This document shows, piece by piece, positions 46,156 to 57,265 of a DNA stretch of 64,000 bases. Under the pieces are notes generated by a model. The model did not search any database. It was given only the letters and a program-made list of their open reading frames with translations, and was not told where the DNA came from. Both the position numbers and the translations under genes were made by a program. Within the stretch, counting starts at the first letter, position 1. Each line of letters opens with the position of its first letter. Source of the DNA: Hysterangium stoloniferum (taxonomy: Eukaryota; Basidiomycota; Agaricomycetes; Hysterangiales; Hysterangiaceae); NCBI GenBank assembly GCA_015178975.1, contig WHVD01000006.1, positions 1,054,001 to 1,118,000 of the forward strand, given 5' to 3'.

Positions 46156-47700
46156 ATGGCGTGCGCATTGAGATACAAGCTTGGGAAGGCAGTCAAATCT
46201 ACGCCCTCTCCACCGTGAGTATTCTAATGGATCCGACTAAGTGATACAACGGGTCTGATTGTAATCAGAATTGCACTTGCCAAAGCATGGGGGGCAGCTT
46301 ACATTCCTACAGTAACTAGACCTCTCATAGATCTGTCTCAAGGCGTTCCAGGCATCCCTCCGCCACCAGAGGTTCTGGAAGCAGTGGGAAAAGCTGCTCG
46401 AGATCCAGCAAACTGTGGCTATGGGCCGATGAATGGCGAACTTTCGATGCGAACGGCCTTGGCAGAAGAAATGAAGGTTACATATGGGGAAAATACTGAC
46501 ATAACGCCCGATGACGTCTCTCTTACTGCAGGGTGTAACATGAGTTTCGTAGCGGTAGCAATGGCACTTGCGGACGCAGGAGACGAAGTCATCCTCCCCG
46601 TACCTTGGTCTGTGTTTTGAGCCCCTTTTCAGATAAGAAAGTTTAATATTTTTATACGTTTATAGGTATTTTAATCACCAGTAAACTGCCTATTTTTTTG
46701 CCCTTTGCCACTGAAGATGTCGATCACTTGCTAGAATGACTTTACAAATGCTGGGAGTCCATACTATTCCATTGCCATGCGATGCTTCGAACGGCTTCAT
46801 GCCTTCTGTAGAATTATGTGCAAATTTAATTACAGAAAAAACGCGAGCGATCGTCTTAGTCTCACCAAATAATCCGGTGTGTGGTGTTATACATTAACTT
46901 GCAAGTGCTGCCTAATGGGAAGAGGCCAGACTGGTGCGATACTTTCACCTGCATTAATCGCTTCATTTTCACAACTGGCTAGCGTAAGGGGGGTCGCCCT
47001 TGTGATTGACGAGACGTATCGTGATCTAATAACTACTGGAGCACCGCACAAGCTTTTTGGCTCCGACAGCTCCAAGGCAAACGATTGGGAATGGAGGAAA
47101 ACATTTATACACCTGTTCTCGTTTTCGAAAAGCTACTGTGTTCCCGGCCATCGTCTCGGCGCCATAATTGCATCACCATTAATATTAGAGCAGATCAATA
47201 CTGTGCTGGACTGCATGCAGGTGTGATTAGAGTTCGTTTTCCTACCTATTTATTTTCTAATAAATGTGGTTCTACGTTAGATTTGTCCCCCGCGGCCCAT
47301 TCAAGCTGCGCTCTCCTCCCTCCTTCCCACAATTCGGCCTTTTATCCGCGATACGGCTGCGTCATTAGCTAAACGCCACGCATTATTCCGTTCGATATTG
47401 CCGGACGGGTGGACGATAGGCTCCCAAGGTGGATATTATGCCTTTGTGCGTCACCCGCTAGAAGGGGTATCTGCGCTTGACGTGAGTATGAGATTGGCGA
47501 AGGAGATAGGAGTGGTGACACTTCCTGCTTCATTTTTTGGATTCGGAAGTGCTTTAGGGAAAGCCAGCGATGGTCTTCTTGGAGTCGAAGAAAGCGATGA
47601 TCGCTGGATTCGATTTTCCATTGCTAATGTAGACGAGGAGTGTTTAAAGGAAGTAACGGAAAGACTACTCCAGTGCGAGCGGTCTTTTCGCAAATGTTAA
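46156..47700 (+). CDS. class I/II pyridoxal-phosphate aminotransferase
   Basis: Six exons (46156-46214, 46269-46607, 46666-46680, 46735-46876, 46930-47220, 47281-47700) sum to 1266 nt, 421 residues. Fold type I aminotransferase features: LIDLSQGVPGIPPPPEVLEA, NCGYGPMNGELSMRTALAEEM, SLTAGCNMSFVAVAMALADAGDEVILPVPWYFNHQ, VLVSPNNPTGAIL (PLP-ring Asn), VIDETYRDL (pyridine-N Asp and Tyr), FSFSKSYCVPGHRLG (Schiff-base Lys and phosphate-binding Arg), ending with DDRWIRFSIAN (the substrate carboxylate Arg). All PLP-contacting residues are present. The N-terminus (MACALRYKLGKAVK) is weakly amphipathic, so mitochondrial targeting is possible. The substrate cannot be told from sequence; aspartate- or kynurenine-type relatives are likely. 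Exon 3 is 15 nt. Confidence 0.93.
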
Positions 47701-48689
47701 CCAATATCAAGAATTATAGTTTTTTTCAATATGAGTTTTTTGGATTTACGGAATGCCTAACAAGATGTCATAGATCTACCTGTCAACTATTTTCCAGGCT
47801 CCAGGTCATATGAGACGGTTGGACTGTCCTGGGTGTGAATCACAGCTAATTAACAATTCTATATTCCAGTCGACCTAGAGAGACTCCTTCCTCACAGATG
47901 TTCCTCCCTACTGTTGAAGTACGATAAATATATCACAGAAACATCTAATGCATATACGCGCTCCTAATTAATTCCTTAATCTCTTCTCACAATTTAAGGG
48001 CATGAGGATTCATTATATGAATGGCGTCATGACTAGCTGGGCACATACACCACACAGTCTCTTCGTTTCGAAAAGCTAATTTATTTGGACGCTCGCCGAC
48101 CTTTCTCTCTCCCAAATACCAGATCATTTTGTTGCAACAACAATTCAGCTCGCAATCAAATGATGGTCAGCCGAGACAAGGAAGATTCCTGCCTTGCGGT
48201 TCTCAAGACTTTTAACTTGGCTAGATTAATATTGCTATCAATGAATACTGTCAGTTCCAAATTAATTACTCCATGTGTGAACTAGAGCTCGACGAATAAG
48301 AACTTATGAACTTCAATGTCCGTCTTCTGATCTATATCGATTCCTAAGCTATAAGACTCCACGAGATGGACCCGAATCGCCGAAACAATTAATTTTTTTG
48401 TATTTTAAAAAAATCTTCGGGAAAGCCTTGATAAATTGTTGGCGACCAAGGGAATAGATATTATATACAGAACCATGTGATCCAAGAAGAGAATGTAATC
48501 TCCGTTTCTCAACCAGCGTCTAAGCTTCCATTTCTGCCAGTTTGTTACACCACCAGTACCCTGAGATCTGAATCCCGTACTTATCCCGTACTTATCCTAA
48601 AAAACCCTATTCAGACCGTGCCTGACGCTAACGCTTGCAACTACTACCATTGGTTTCACTTACTCCAAAAGAATCTAGTGATTTAGTAA
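47701..48689. other. intergenic, about 1 kb
   Basis: AT-rich, with short unassigned frames. A 12-bp direct duplication CCCGTACTTATC occurs twice at about 48572-48598. Confidence 0.4.
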
Positions 48690-49561
48690 TGGCGACTCCC
48701 CCAAGTGGCAGTACGCCACATGACGATCACCATGGCTTTTTTTTATGAAAACGAACTTCGTGATGGTGCTTCTGTAGCATCGAGGGCCGTTTCTTCGAAT
48801 CTCCTATTACGGCAGGACCCGTCTGGACCGACTGTTGATCAACAGATGGACCACTTAACGGAGGTTCGGGAGGAAGGCGAAATTGCTGAGAACAGTCATG
48901 TAGATGTTCAGGAAGAAGAGCAGGACTTCGAACTTACCCATCGACAGCGGCACCAATACCTCAGTGGCGACCTTGTTTCTCCTGCTGAGCCTGTTATTTC
49001 CAACAACATAGCAGACCCAACCTGCAACGTACGAGACGAATCTAATGAAATTCATTTTGACTGTAAAAAGGGACGCGGTGTAAACTACGATGTCGTGACG
49101 GAGACATACCCCACTTTGAATCTCGAGATGACCAATTCTATTTCCCACACATCCGTATCTCATGGCATTGACACTGCTCAATCTTCACCATTAATGCCGG
49201 CTCGGCGCAGACGGTCACCTGATATTACACATGTTCACCCCTCGCTTCGCAGTATGCATTCCACACCTACTTTTCCGTCCGTTTTTCAGCTTATTTTCAT
49301 ATCCCCAGTGACCACACAAGATTTCCCCGAAGCCAAATTGATAATTTTGGATCTCCTTGGCTGGGGAGTACCATCCGAATACCTCCTGGGGTGCGGGCTG
49401 ACACGGGAGTCTATATACTATGCATTCACCGAGCTAAATTTACGGCGTGTATAATGCTTTCGGAGTGACTCTTTTTTCAAGGTTTTTGGACTAGATTACC
49501 GAAGGACTTCAATATTGATGGAATCACCCCATAAGCCTCCCGTACTGTTCAACGTCACGGT
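48690..49561 (+). pseudogene. partial duplicate of the Red1-like gene (N-terminal part through start of exon 3)
   Basis: A 249-codon open frame (48705-49454) contains EVREEGEIAENSHVD, like the EEGEISDDE stretch of the Red1-like protein. It ends TTQDFPEAKLIILDLLGWGVPSEYLLGCGLTRESIYYAFTELNLR. Exon 2 of the gene at 13.8 kb encodes TADEFLEAKSIILDLLGWGVPADYFMDCGLTREALFYAFSELNLK. The exon ends at a GT donor at the equivalent codon. About 35 nt on, LPKDFNIDGITP resembles the start of exon 3 there (LPVNFNAEGIIPYG) before a stop. The zf-C3H1 end is missing. A start MATPPSGSTPHDDHHG at 48690 is separated from the main frame by one base at a T8 run. It could be a shortened expressed paralogue. Confidence 0.6.
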
Positions 49562-52500
49562 AACCATCGTCTTCCCGCTTCGCTATTGACTATCGGAATG
49601 ACCTCGGTGTATATGACTATCACACGACACTACGGGACATCTCTTATGCTATTTTTGACGCCATTTATTCTGAGCTTTTAAACTTGCTGCACAATCAGAT
49701 CTACACATCTTGTTGGGCGCCTTTTAATTATCTCACGATAATGCACGTAATCTGGAAGAGTGGAGAAATATATGCCATTCTAACACCACTAAACATCGGA
49801 CATATCGCACCTATCACTGTGTGCTATAGTCCTCGGACGTTGCTATTTCATCTACGCACTATAGATAGAACGTGAAATCTTTAATATCAAACACTATGAA
49901 ATCAAAGCACTACTATCTTCTGAGCCTCACGCGGGAACCTCGATTTATCATCGGGGGAGACACCTGATTCCAATGTTACTCGTTAGATATTCCGCGGAAA
50001 CGGGTGAAGACTAGGGGATCAAATTCAGGAGCTGTTCTCCGTGTGTAACTAAGGCAGGTAGATGTCAGACTAAAAATGTTTATGACTCGCCTTGTTGCCA
50101 CAAATATCTCAGGTCCCTAGAGACGTATTGTTAACGGCGGGAATGCGTAACTATTAGAAATGGCCTTCTGACATCACTGTAATTCGAGGGTATGTCCCTA
50201 TTGGACGTCTATCCGAAAAGCAAGCCAATATCAAAAAGTACTAGTATCCTGATCCCGTGGGCTTAAGTTTGGGGTAAATCTCGTGAAATTTGATAATGTC
50301 TCCATTCAACATGCAGCTCTATCGGCAGGTGGGGGTTCTGCAAGGTTGTTTCCCTCCGAATCCACCCGGAATAACTGGGGGGCAACCCCAGATTCAGCAT
50401 AAACCCTGGCTCTTGGCGACATCGGAGAGCTGTGTTCTCCAACATCAGGGTGTATTCGGGATGAAGTGGCTTTCCCACATCTGCAGTTGATATTAAGCAC
50501 CGTACCTATAGAGATTCATTTACTGCAATGTTCTCAAGTTAAGTGAAAAACTTGGCTAGGAATCGGCAGCCAGAGTAGAATATCAACGCATGTCAGGCAC
50601 ATTGATAACTTTGATTGAGCTGTTTGCTTAGAATAATGGGGACATCTGTACCATTGGCTCGCAACGATCAAGGAGGGATCGGGGTATGGACCGGGGGAAT
50701 CAAGGGTTCAGTAGAAATGCTTTCTAATAGCCCAAGGCTGTTGTGCAGGGAAGCAATCGGGTAACGCGGTGAGTGTGGCGGTGAACGTGTGTGAACTCAC
50801 GTTTAAAGTGAAAGATTCAAGCGCTTTCCGAACAAACTATAGATCTCCAGCTGGATTACGCATTCCAGGGGGCACAGCACCAAGCAAAATGACGGGCGCC
50901 CGACGTGAACTGCGCCTCACACGCTTTGAATGGTGTGCACTGGGTGCCGGATTGAATGAATGAAATTATCGCCAGGGATGGCTAAGATCCGAATGTCATT
51001 CTGTGCCTTCTGACATGGGAACTGCAAAGTCAATTGGCTTGGGTTCTGACCCCCCCCCAGTGTGAAACAGGATGCACATGTGTTGATATGCTTGAACGGC
51101 ACCCGTCCGTATCTACGCTGTGCCACAATTCCACGATTCCTAGAAGAATCCTCCAGTTAGGGGTGATTGATGGAATGATAGATGTTAATTAAGGAAGCCC
51201 AGTTAGATAGGATGTGTCGACACCCCTGATCGAGGCATTGCCAATAACGTGGGAGAAAACGCTCGAGAATGAGTCATGTTCATTGTCAAATCATGATACA
51301 TGCATGTAGGGGCGTTTCTACCGAGTGTGTTATTTGGTGTTCGAATCTCGTAGATGCGAAGTACCATACGGACTAAAATGCTCGAATGAGGAGACCATGT
51401 GGCATTTACACCACTTAGTCTGCAACAATCGGGATATTTGAATTAATAGTTATGACAGTTATTACAATCGTTCTGGTATGAAGAAATCTCAACTTATGTA
51501 TAGCCGACATCGACATTGAAGCAACAGTGGAACCCGTCAAATAGGTTGAGTAGCCCCAAAAACGGAACAGAATCCCGACGTTTCATAACAAGTACGTGAA
51601 CGGACTGGTGCTGGTATGGAGGAAGTCTACGCTTTAAGATCTAAACTTGATCTTTTGTAGTTCCAGCGTTGTGGACTTCCCGATTCAGAACACTTTTGGG
51701 ATCCGTCAGTGGCCTTGGCGTGCATTCACAATGCAGCCTTTCACCCGACGACCCAACTAATTGATATTTAGCAATTTTAGGGCAGGATAGGCTCCAACGC
51801 ACTTTTGACAAGCTGGAGCAATTGTGAGTCATTAAGCCATGTCCATATTGGGCAGGTTCACCTTCCAAATTGAGTGCCGCAAGACACACACCGGTCGTTG
51901 GATTGTTTGATGGACCGGGTGCTTTCCTCTTTTTGACTCCCTGGGACTGTGGGAGATGCTATTCACTCGTGAAGGCGTAACTGATATCATATACCATATA
52001 AGCGGAGCGGTGTGCCTTTCAAATTTAAGCTTGAGAGTCGGATCCTTCAGGGACTTATATAGAATGGACATCCACAGATGGTCGACCCTCACATCTGGCA
52101 CATGAATACAACCTTCCAACTTTCCTCTTCCGCTCACCCGGCCGCTCCCCCTTCCATTGATCTCGATTCAGCCACACAGGTCCCATCCTTCGATCTAATT
52201 TTAGAATTCCGTCCAAGCCTGTAATTCTCGAGCAGCTCCCGACGCTGAATGACGACGCTTACTGATTTATTGAAGCATGGGAGATGTGGCCAAATTCCGC
52301 AGTTATGATGCACCGACAGGAGGGACTTGCCTCGTCGGCTAGTCCTGCGAAGTTCTTTGATATCTACCTCCCACCGGCTATTACACAGCAAAGCAGAAAA
52401 TCGGCCCAAACCCAAGGTAAAGTGGCGAGTTTGACTAACATTCGTCTCCCGCGTTCTTCTCTGTCTTCTGATTGATCCTCAAGAACTCAGAAGTGCCGCC

Positions 52501-53498
52501 GCTTCGCGTATATCAGGCAGGCGATCCTTCAATTCCATACCAGGCTGCATAAGAGTGTGCAGTCGGTTGATGAAGGTTCTTGTAATTGCGTGAATTTGAA
52601 GAACATGTCGTTACCTCATTGTGTGAAAAATGGAACGATCATCTTCCGCCTAGTGGCTGCGTTTCATTGGCATTGTTTGAGAGTCATATATTCAAATCAG
52701 AGATTACTATAATTGTATGACCTTGAATGTGGTGCGTACCACTTTCTGGGAATTTGGTATCGCGTTTTCTGCGTGGGTGGAGGGAAGAGCGGGATTCCCG
52801 TTTGCGGTGGGAGAGCTTTATATGTGTCTTCATTGGAGGATCATGTATTGTGTACCGAGTAAATTGCACGATTCGAATCGATATCAGCCGACTTGTACGT
52901 TAAATGTAGGAATTACCACAAGTGAGTGATAGATCACTAAGAGATTAAAAGCGGTCCACTTACGCCGAAACATTTGTAGCAGGATTATCGAATGCACACC
53001 ATATTAGAACACGAGATCTTTTGAGAAATGATATTCGGAATATTGATCTTTACTATCAGTCCAGACATGGATCTAATAATTAATGGTATGATCGACATTT
53101 ACATCCCCAGTGATCAAATACTCAAAATGGCATGTTTCACTTCGCTTACGCCCAAACTCTATACAAGACCTAAACTGGGAAGATTAACCCTTCCATAAAC
53201 GGCATCAATGCCAAACTCACATCTGAGAAAGTCTATCAACAATCACAGAGCATACAAATCCAAATCAGGAAACTCGAGAGAGTTTGCTTGCCAAACTCTC
53301 CAGTGTCTATCATCATATATGCATTCGTTATCTCCCTCCAAAAATAGACGCGAGATAATTATTATGTAGAAGGATAATAAAGGAAGGGATAACTGGAATC
53401 ATTCACACACACACCCCACATTAAACTAACGGGCGTCCGAGTCGTTATCGCGACTTGGATCGCTCGAATCTTCATCCCGCGCTTTGAGTTTAATTTGC

Positions 53499-53522
53499 TT
53501 TGGGTTTGGGTTTGGGTTTGGG
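53499..53522 (+). repeat. TTTGGG hexanucleotide array, four copies
   Basis: A perfect short array, about 130 bases left of the MITE. A degenerate TCTGGC/TCTGGG continuation follows. Confidence 0.85.
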
Positions 53523-53567
53523 TCTGGCTCTGGGCGTGTGTAAGCCTGGCTTGTGTGGCTTTTGGTT

Positions 53568-53591
53568 GCCGGCGAGCAGGTGCTCACCGGC
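53568..53591. repeat. 11-bp inverted repeat (hairpin)
   Basis: GCCGGCGAGCA, two bases, then TGCTCACCGGC: arms pair with one G-T type mismatch. It is GC-rich against an AT-rich background, close to the MITE. Confidence 0.7.
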
Positions 53592-53630
53592 GGTGTGTGC
53601 TAATCATGAGGTTTTGATGCATCTATCATA

Positions 53631-53786
53631 TACAGTAGAACCTGCTCATAGATAGGGTTGGGTCAGGACGGCTTGGGCGCCTGCCAGGGAAATTGCCAAC
53701 TTTTGATGCCTAATTTCCATGGTCCATAGCAAATTGGGCCGGGTTAGCCCTCCCCGACGCTGTGCATTATGAACACGTCTACTGTA
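53631..53786. mobile_element. MITE-like element with pogo/Tigger-type terminal inverted repeats
   Basis: A 152-bp segment (53633-53784) is flanked by TA on both sides. The left end reads CAGTAGAACCTGCTCAT, and the right end, reverse-complemented, CAGTAGACGTGTTCAT. A TA target duplication plus CAGTAGAAC-type termini is the pattern of Tc1/mariner-pogo DNA transposons. There is no transposase, so it is a non-autonomous derivative. The two arms have diverged by a few bases, suggesting an old copy. Confidence 0.65.
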
Positions 53787-55756
53787 TCACGACAGAGTGG
53801 GGTGGAGGGCTCGGGAAAGGAGTAAGGGGGTCGCTATAGACTCGGGTCTGGTGTGAAGGTGACAGGTATCTTATATCTTATATCGAATTATCACGTGGGG
53901 GCTGAAAACTGGTACCATCCCTCGAGTAAAACGGTCCGGGGGCGGTGTCGAGAGGGGAAGAATCTGAATTATGCAGAAATAGCTTTTGGGAGACGCGCGC
54001 TATATACAGAGCGGTGCAATTGTCCTGAATAGATGTTGCATAACTCTACCTCGAAAGTCGCATCCAGCTTCCGTGCCATACCTCAAAAGTTTGAAGGAAA
54101 TAATAATGATGCCCAGCGAGAAGATTGTATCCCGTGGCTAAGTTTGAACCTCAAATGGTGTGTTTCCGTGCTAACGATAAGGATATACTGTGGCGGGGTA
54201 AGACCATCATTGTTAACATTCCTCTGATGTGACGTCCGACGATGGACCATCAGCGTATATAGTAAACTTTGCTTCTTCAGATGTAGATACCGGGGAATAA
54301 ACATACAAGATGAGAAACAGTCGCGCGAGAGATATGTTGCCAGCGGTAGGCCACCGTAGAAGCAGGACCCTATCAAGCGCGTCAGGGAGTGGCACATGGA
54401 TGTAAGCTCACCGACGGAATAACATTTTTCTCTAGGGCATCATCGAGAACTTATCATCAGCGTCTCTTGGATACCCCAGGCGTCAAGGGAGGCGGCAGTG
54501 CTAATTAGTGCCAGTAATGATTATGAAGTTAATGCATGGTCGAGGAACACGAAACTTGGCTGTTCAGGTTCTTCGAAGGGAATTTAGCAGCATGCATCTT
54601 GATGGAGGAGGGCCGCTGTCAAATGTGCCTGTGCCCTGTTCTCCGGCGTGTGATTTGAAGGCGAGGGTTGTTTGCACCGTCATAGTTATATTCGAGGAGT
54701 GACGATATTATATTCTCTGGTTACTGTTAAACGTTGATGCTGAGGCTGTACTAATGTTGTGGCGAGGACTCGTTCCCACATGCCAAGTATATCCATATTT
54801 AGGCTTAGGATCGACGTGTCATCATCCCTAGGCTGTACCGAGTTTTAATGCTGCGGGTGGAGTTGGTGCTGGTGTTTAATATATATTCTTACTAGTATCG
54901 GCCCTGCTGTACAAGGAATACTGAGGTCGTCACGATTAAGGAAGGAGTCATGGTGTTCGACGCTTGTCATGATCAGTATTCAACACACGATGTTGGGCAC
55001 ATGCGGTATCGGACTCATAACACCACCATACACGGACAAGTGATTACCGTCACAGGACATGGACGGGAGTAAATCATTGCGTTTACAGCAAAAGATACCC
55101 TGAATGCGCAGTATCTAGTGCCGGAGGGGATCCTCGGCGCCAGATGGAACTGAACGGCTGCAGATATGGTAATTGGAAATACGCTATATGGCAAGTGAGG
55201 AAGCTACGAGGTACATGAGGGACCTGATTCGAAATGCAGGAATGGGGTGATGTATATGTATGGCATGAGTTGATAAAGGTAGTAATTGGAGGAGATCATG
55301 AGGTGTGGATCGAGAAGGGTATGTATACTGCTGGATGTGGGATATGACGAAATGGGGATGGCCATGAGTGCATCTCGAATCGACTGACATCTTGTGGTGA
55401 CTACGAGACCGACATCTCGAGTGACTGATACCTCGAGTATGTTCCCGAGACCTATATCGGTGTTTGGCTGCTTTCGGACAAGGCCAATCTGGCGGTTTAA
55501 AAAATAATTTTTAATTAGTCATCTGTCCGCAATAGGGAGATGCCGGTACCAAAGTTGAATCGGAGCCGGAACCGCCGTTCGGAAGGAAAAATGAGCGCCT
55601 AAACTGACAACAAAAGGAAATTGTTCTTCCCATTCAGGCTATCATCAGTCCAGGTCACCTCACCCTCTCAAAACAACTTATATCTCCCTTTTTTCCTCTT
55701 TTCCACAAAAGTCCCTTTATTATTCCCCTCAATCTCTTCCCCACACCATCAACAAC

Positions 55757-57265
55757 ATGACCTTTCGCAGACAGCCTACAAATCCAAATCCGTACCCCTT
55801 CGCAAACCAGCCACAACAGTCTCAAAGCCCCGTCGACGACCCCGCCGCCGCCGCTGCATCAGCAACCGCGACAAACAGCAGGAAACGCGCTCGCGCTGTC
55901 AGCGATGTAGGAGACCCGGGCCCCGTCTCAGGTATCTTCACATAAATCCCAATCTTTTTCTACACACTCCCGCTCATCCCCCTCCCCAACGCGCAGCAGA
56001 CCCATTTCAGCACGAGAACGGCTCAGACGCGTCAGACGCTTCCGATGACGGTGGTGGAAAGCCGGATAAGAAGGCTGGCAGGCGCAAAATCAAGATCGAG
56101 TTCATCCAGGACAAGTCTCGTCGCCATATCACCTTCTCCAAGCGTAAAGCAGGCATCATGAAAAAGGTGAGAGCGCCGTACTCATTCTCGTCTGGATGTG
56201 TCTCTCTCTCGTTTCGTTTTTATGCTTTGTTGTATTCCGCCCGCTTTTGGACTGTGCTTTTTCCTTTTCCGTACAAGATGCACTCATGGAGGCCGACCAT
56301 GGATGGAGTTTTTTTCCTTATCCGTCGTACCCGCGATTTCCCTTATCGGGCTCGATCTTTGCGGCTGTGTACAGGTTGGCGAGCGAGGCGAGTGGACATG
56401 CGTGGGCACCGTCTTGATCACCATCGATGCCCACTGATCTCACGTCGTCGTCGTGCCACGTATGCAGCCAGGGTTGATTATTTTCGCTTTTTCATTTTTT
56501 CATTTTTTATTTATTTCTTTACATTTCTTATATCGTCACGTATACTGACGCAGTATATTTCAATAGGCCTATGAACTCTCTACCCTAACAGGCACCCAAG
56601 TGCTTCTTCTCGTCGTTTCCGAAACCGGTCTCGTCTACACCTTCACGACCGCCAAACTCCAACCCCTCGTCACTCAACCAGAGGGCAAAAATCTTATCCA
56701 AGCATGTCTCAATGCCCCACACGGCAACATGCCCAGCAGCCTCCCCGTCGGCGCACCGATGGGCCGCACTACAATGCAAGGGGGCTCAGCTTCCAGCAAC
56801 AGCAGGAACAACGTCCCAGGCGGCCTCGCAATAAGCCCAGAAAAAGAAAACGATGCCGATGCCGCAGGCGACGATGAGACCACGCAACGCGGCGATGATC
56901 AACAACAACACCAGCAGCAGCAACAACAACAACACGCCGATAACCGTGGCACCCACGCTCGGCGACCATCGGGATCCGACGCTCATTCTCCCACTGAAAA
57001 GTCGCCGACGCAGTCTGCGAGGAAACCGCCCCCACCGCCGACCGCTTCCGCGCCGCCGCCGAATACCGCCAACCCTAATGCGTTGTCGGGGGGTATGCCG
57101 CAGTATCCGTACAGTGGACTGAGTGGTGTTCCGATTGATCCTGCAATGTATCAACACCCGGCGCATTATATGGGAGGCGCGGCGCACGGGGGATATGGTG
57201 CGCCACAGGGGGGACCTGGACAAGGAGGACAGTGGGCTCAGCAAGGGGGATATGCGAGGAGATGA
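55757..57265 (+). CDS. MCM1: SRF/Mcm1-type MADS-box transcription factor
   Basis: Three exons (55757-55931, 55997-56166, 56567-57265) sum to 1044 nt, 347 residues. Residues ~80-145 form the MADS domain: GRRKIKIEFIQDKSRRHITFSKRKAGIMKK, then after a 400-nt intron AYELSTLTGTQVLLLVVSETGLVYTF. The IKIEFI and SKRK-x-GI-x-KKAYELSTLTGTQ sequence is SRF/Mcm1 type rather than MEF2 type. TTAKLQPLVTQPEGKNLIQACLN extends it as in fungal Mcm1 homologues. The N-terminus is Gln/Ala-rich; the C-terminus has a CAG/CAA-encoded poly-Gln run (about residues 225-242), poly-Pro and Gly/Tyr/Gln-rich ends typical of activation domains. Mcm1 homologues bind CC(A/T)6GG sites and act with mating-type and cell-cycle partners. 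Codon use is GC-richer than in its neighbours. The 400-nt intron is the longest I placed. Confidence 0.93.
56899..56938 (+). repeat. CAA/CAG repeat encoding polyglutamine
   Basis: In-frame CAA/CAG codons within the MADS-box gene give QQQHQQQQQQQH. It is prone to length variation. Confidence 0.85.

Larger units (their letters stand above)
49562..55756. other. gene-poor stretch, about 6.2 kb
   Basis: No coding sequence is supported. Frames here are all under about 105 codons, differ in composition from the genes around, and match no family. It contains a TTTGGG microsatellite, a 24-nt hairpin and a MITE (separate entries), all within 53.49-53.79 kb. The final ~140 bases are pyrimidine-rich, as expected upstream of the MADS-box gene. 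Confidence 0.5.

Noticed and set aside
55621-56574. 317-codon plus-strand frame overlapping the MADS gene
   Set aside because: It reads through introns 1 and 2 in another frame and is Arg-rich low-complexity; the MADS-box frame with its conserved domain is the real one.
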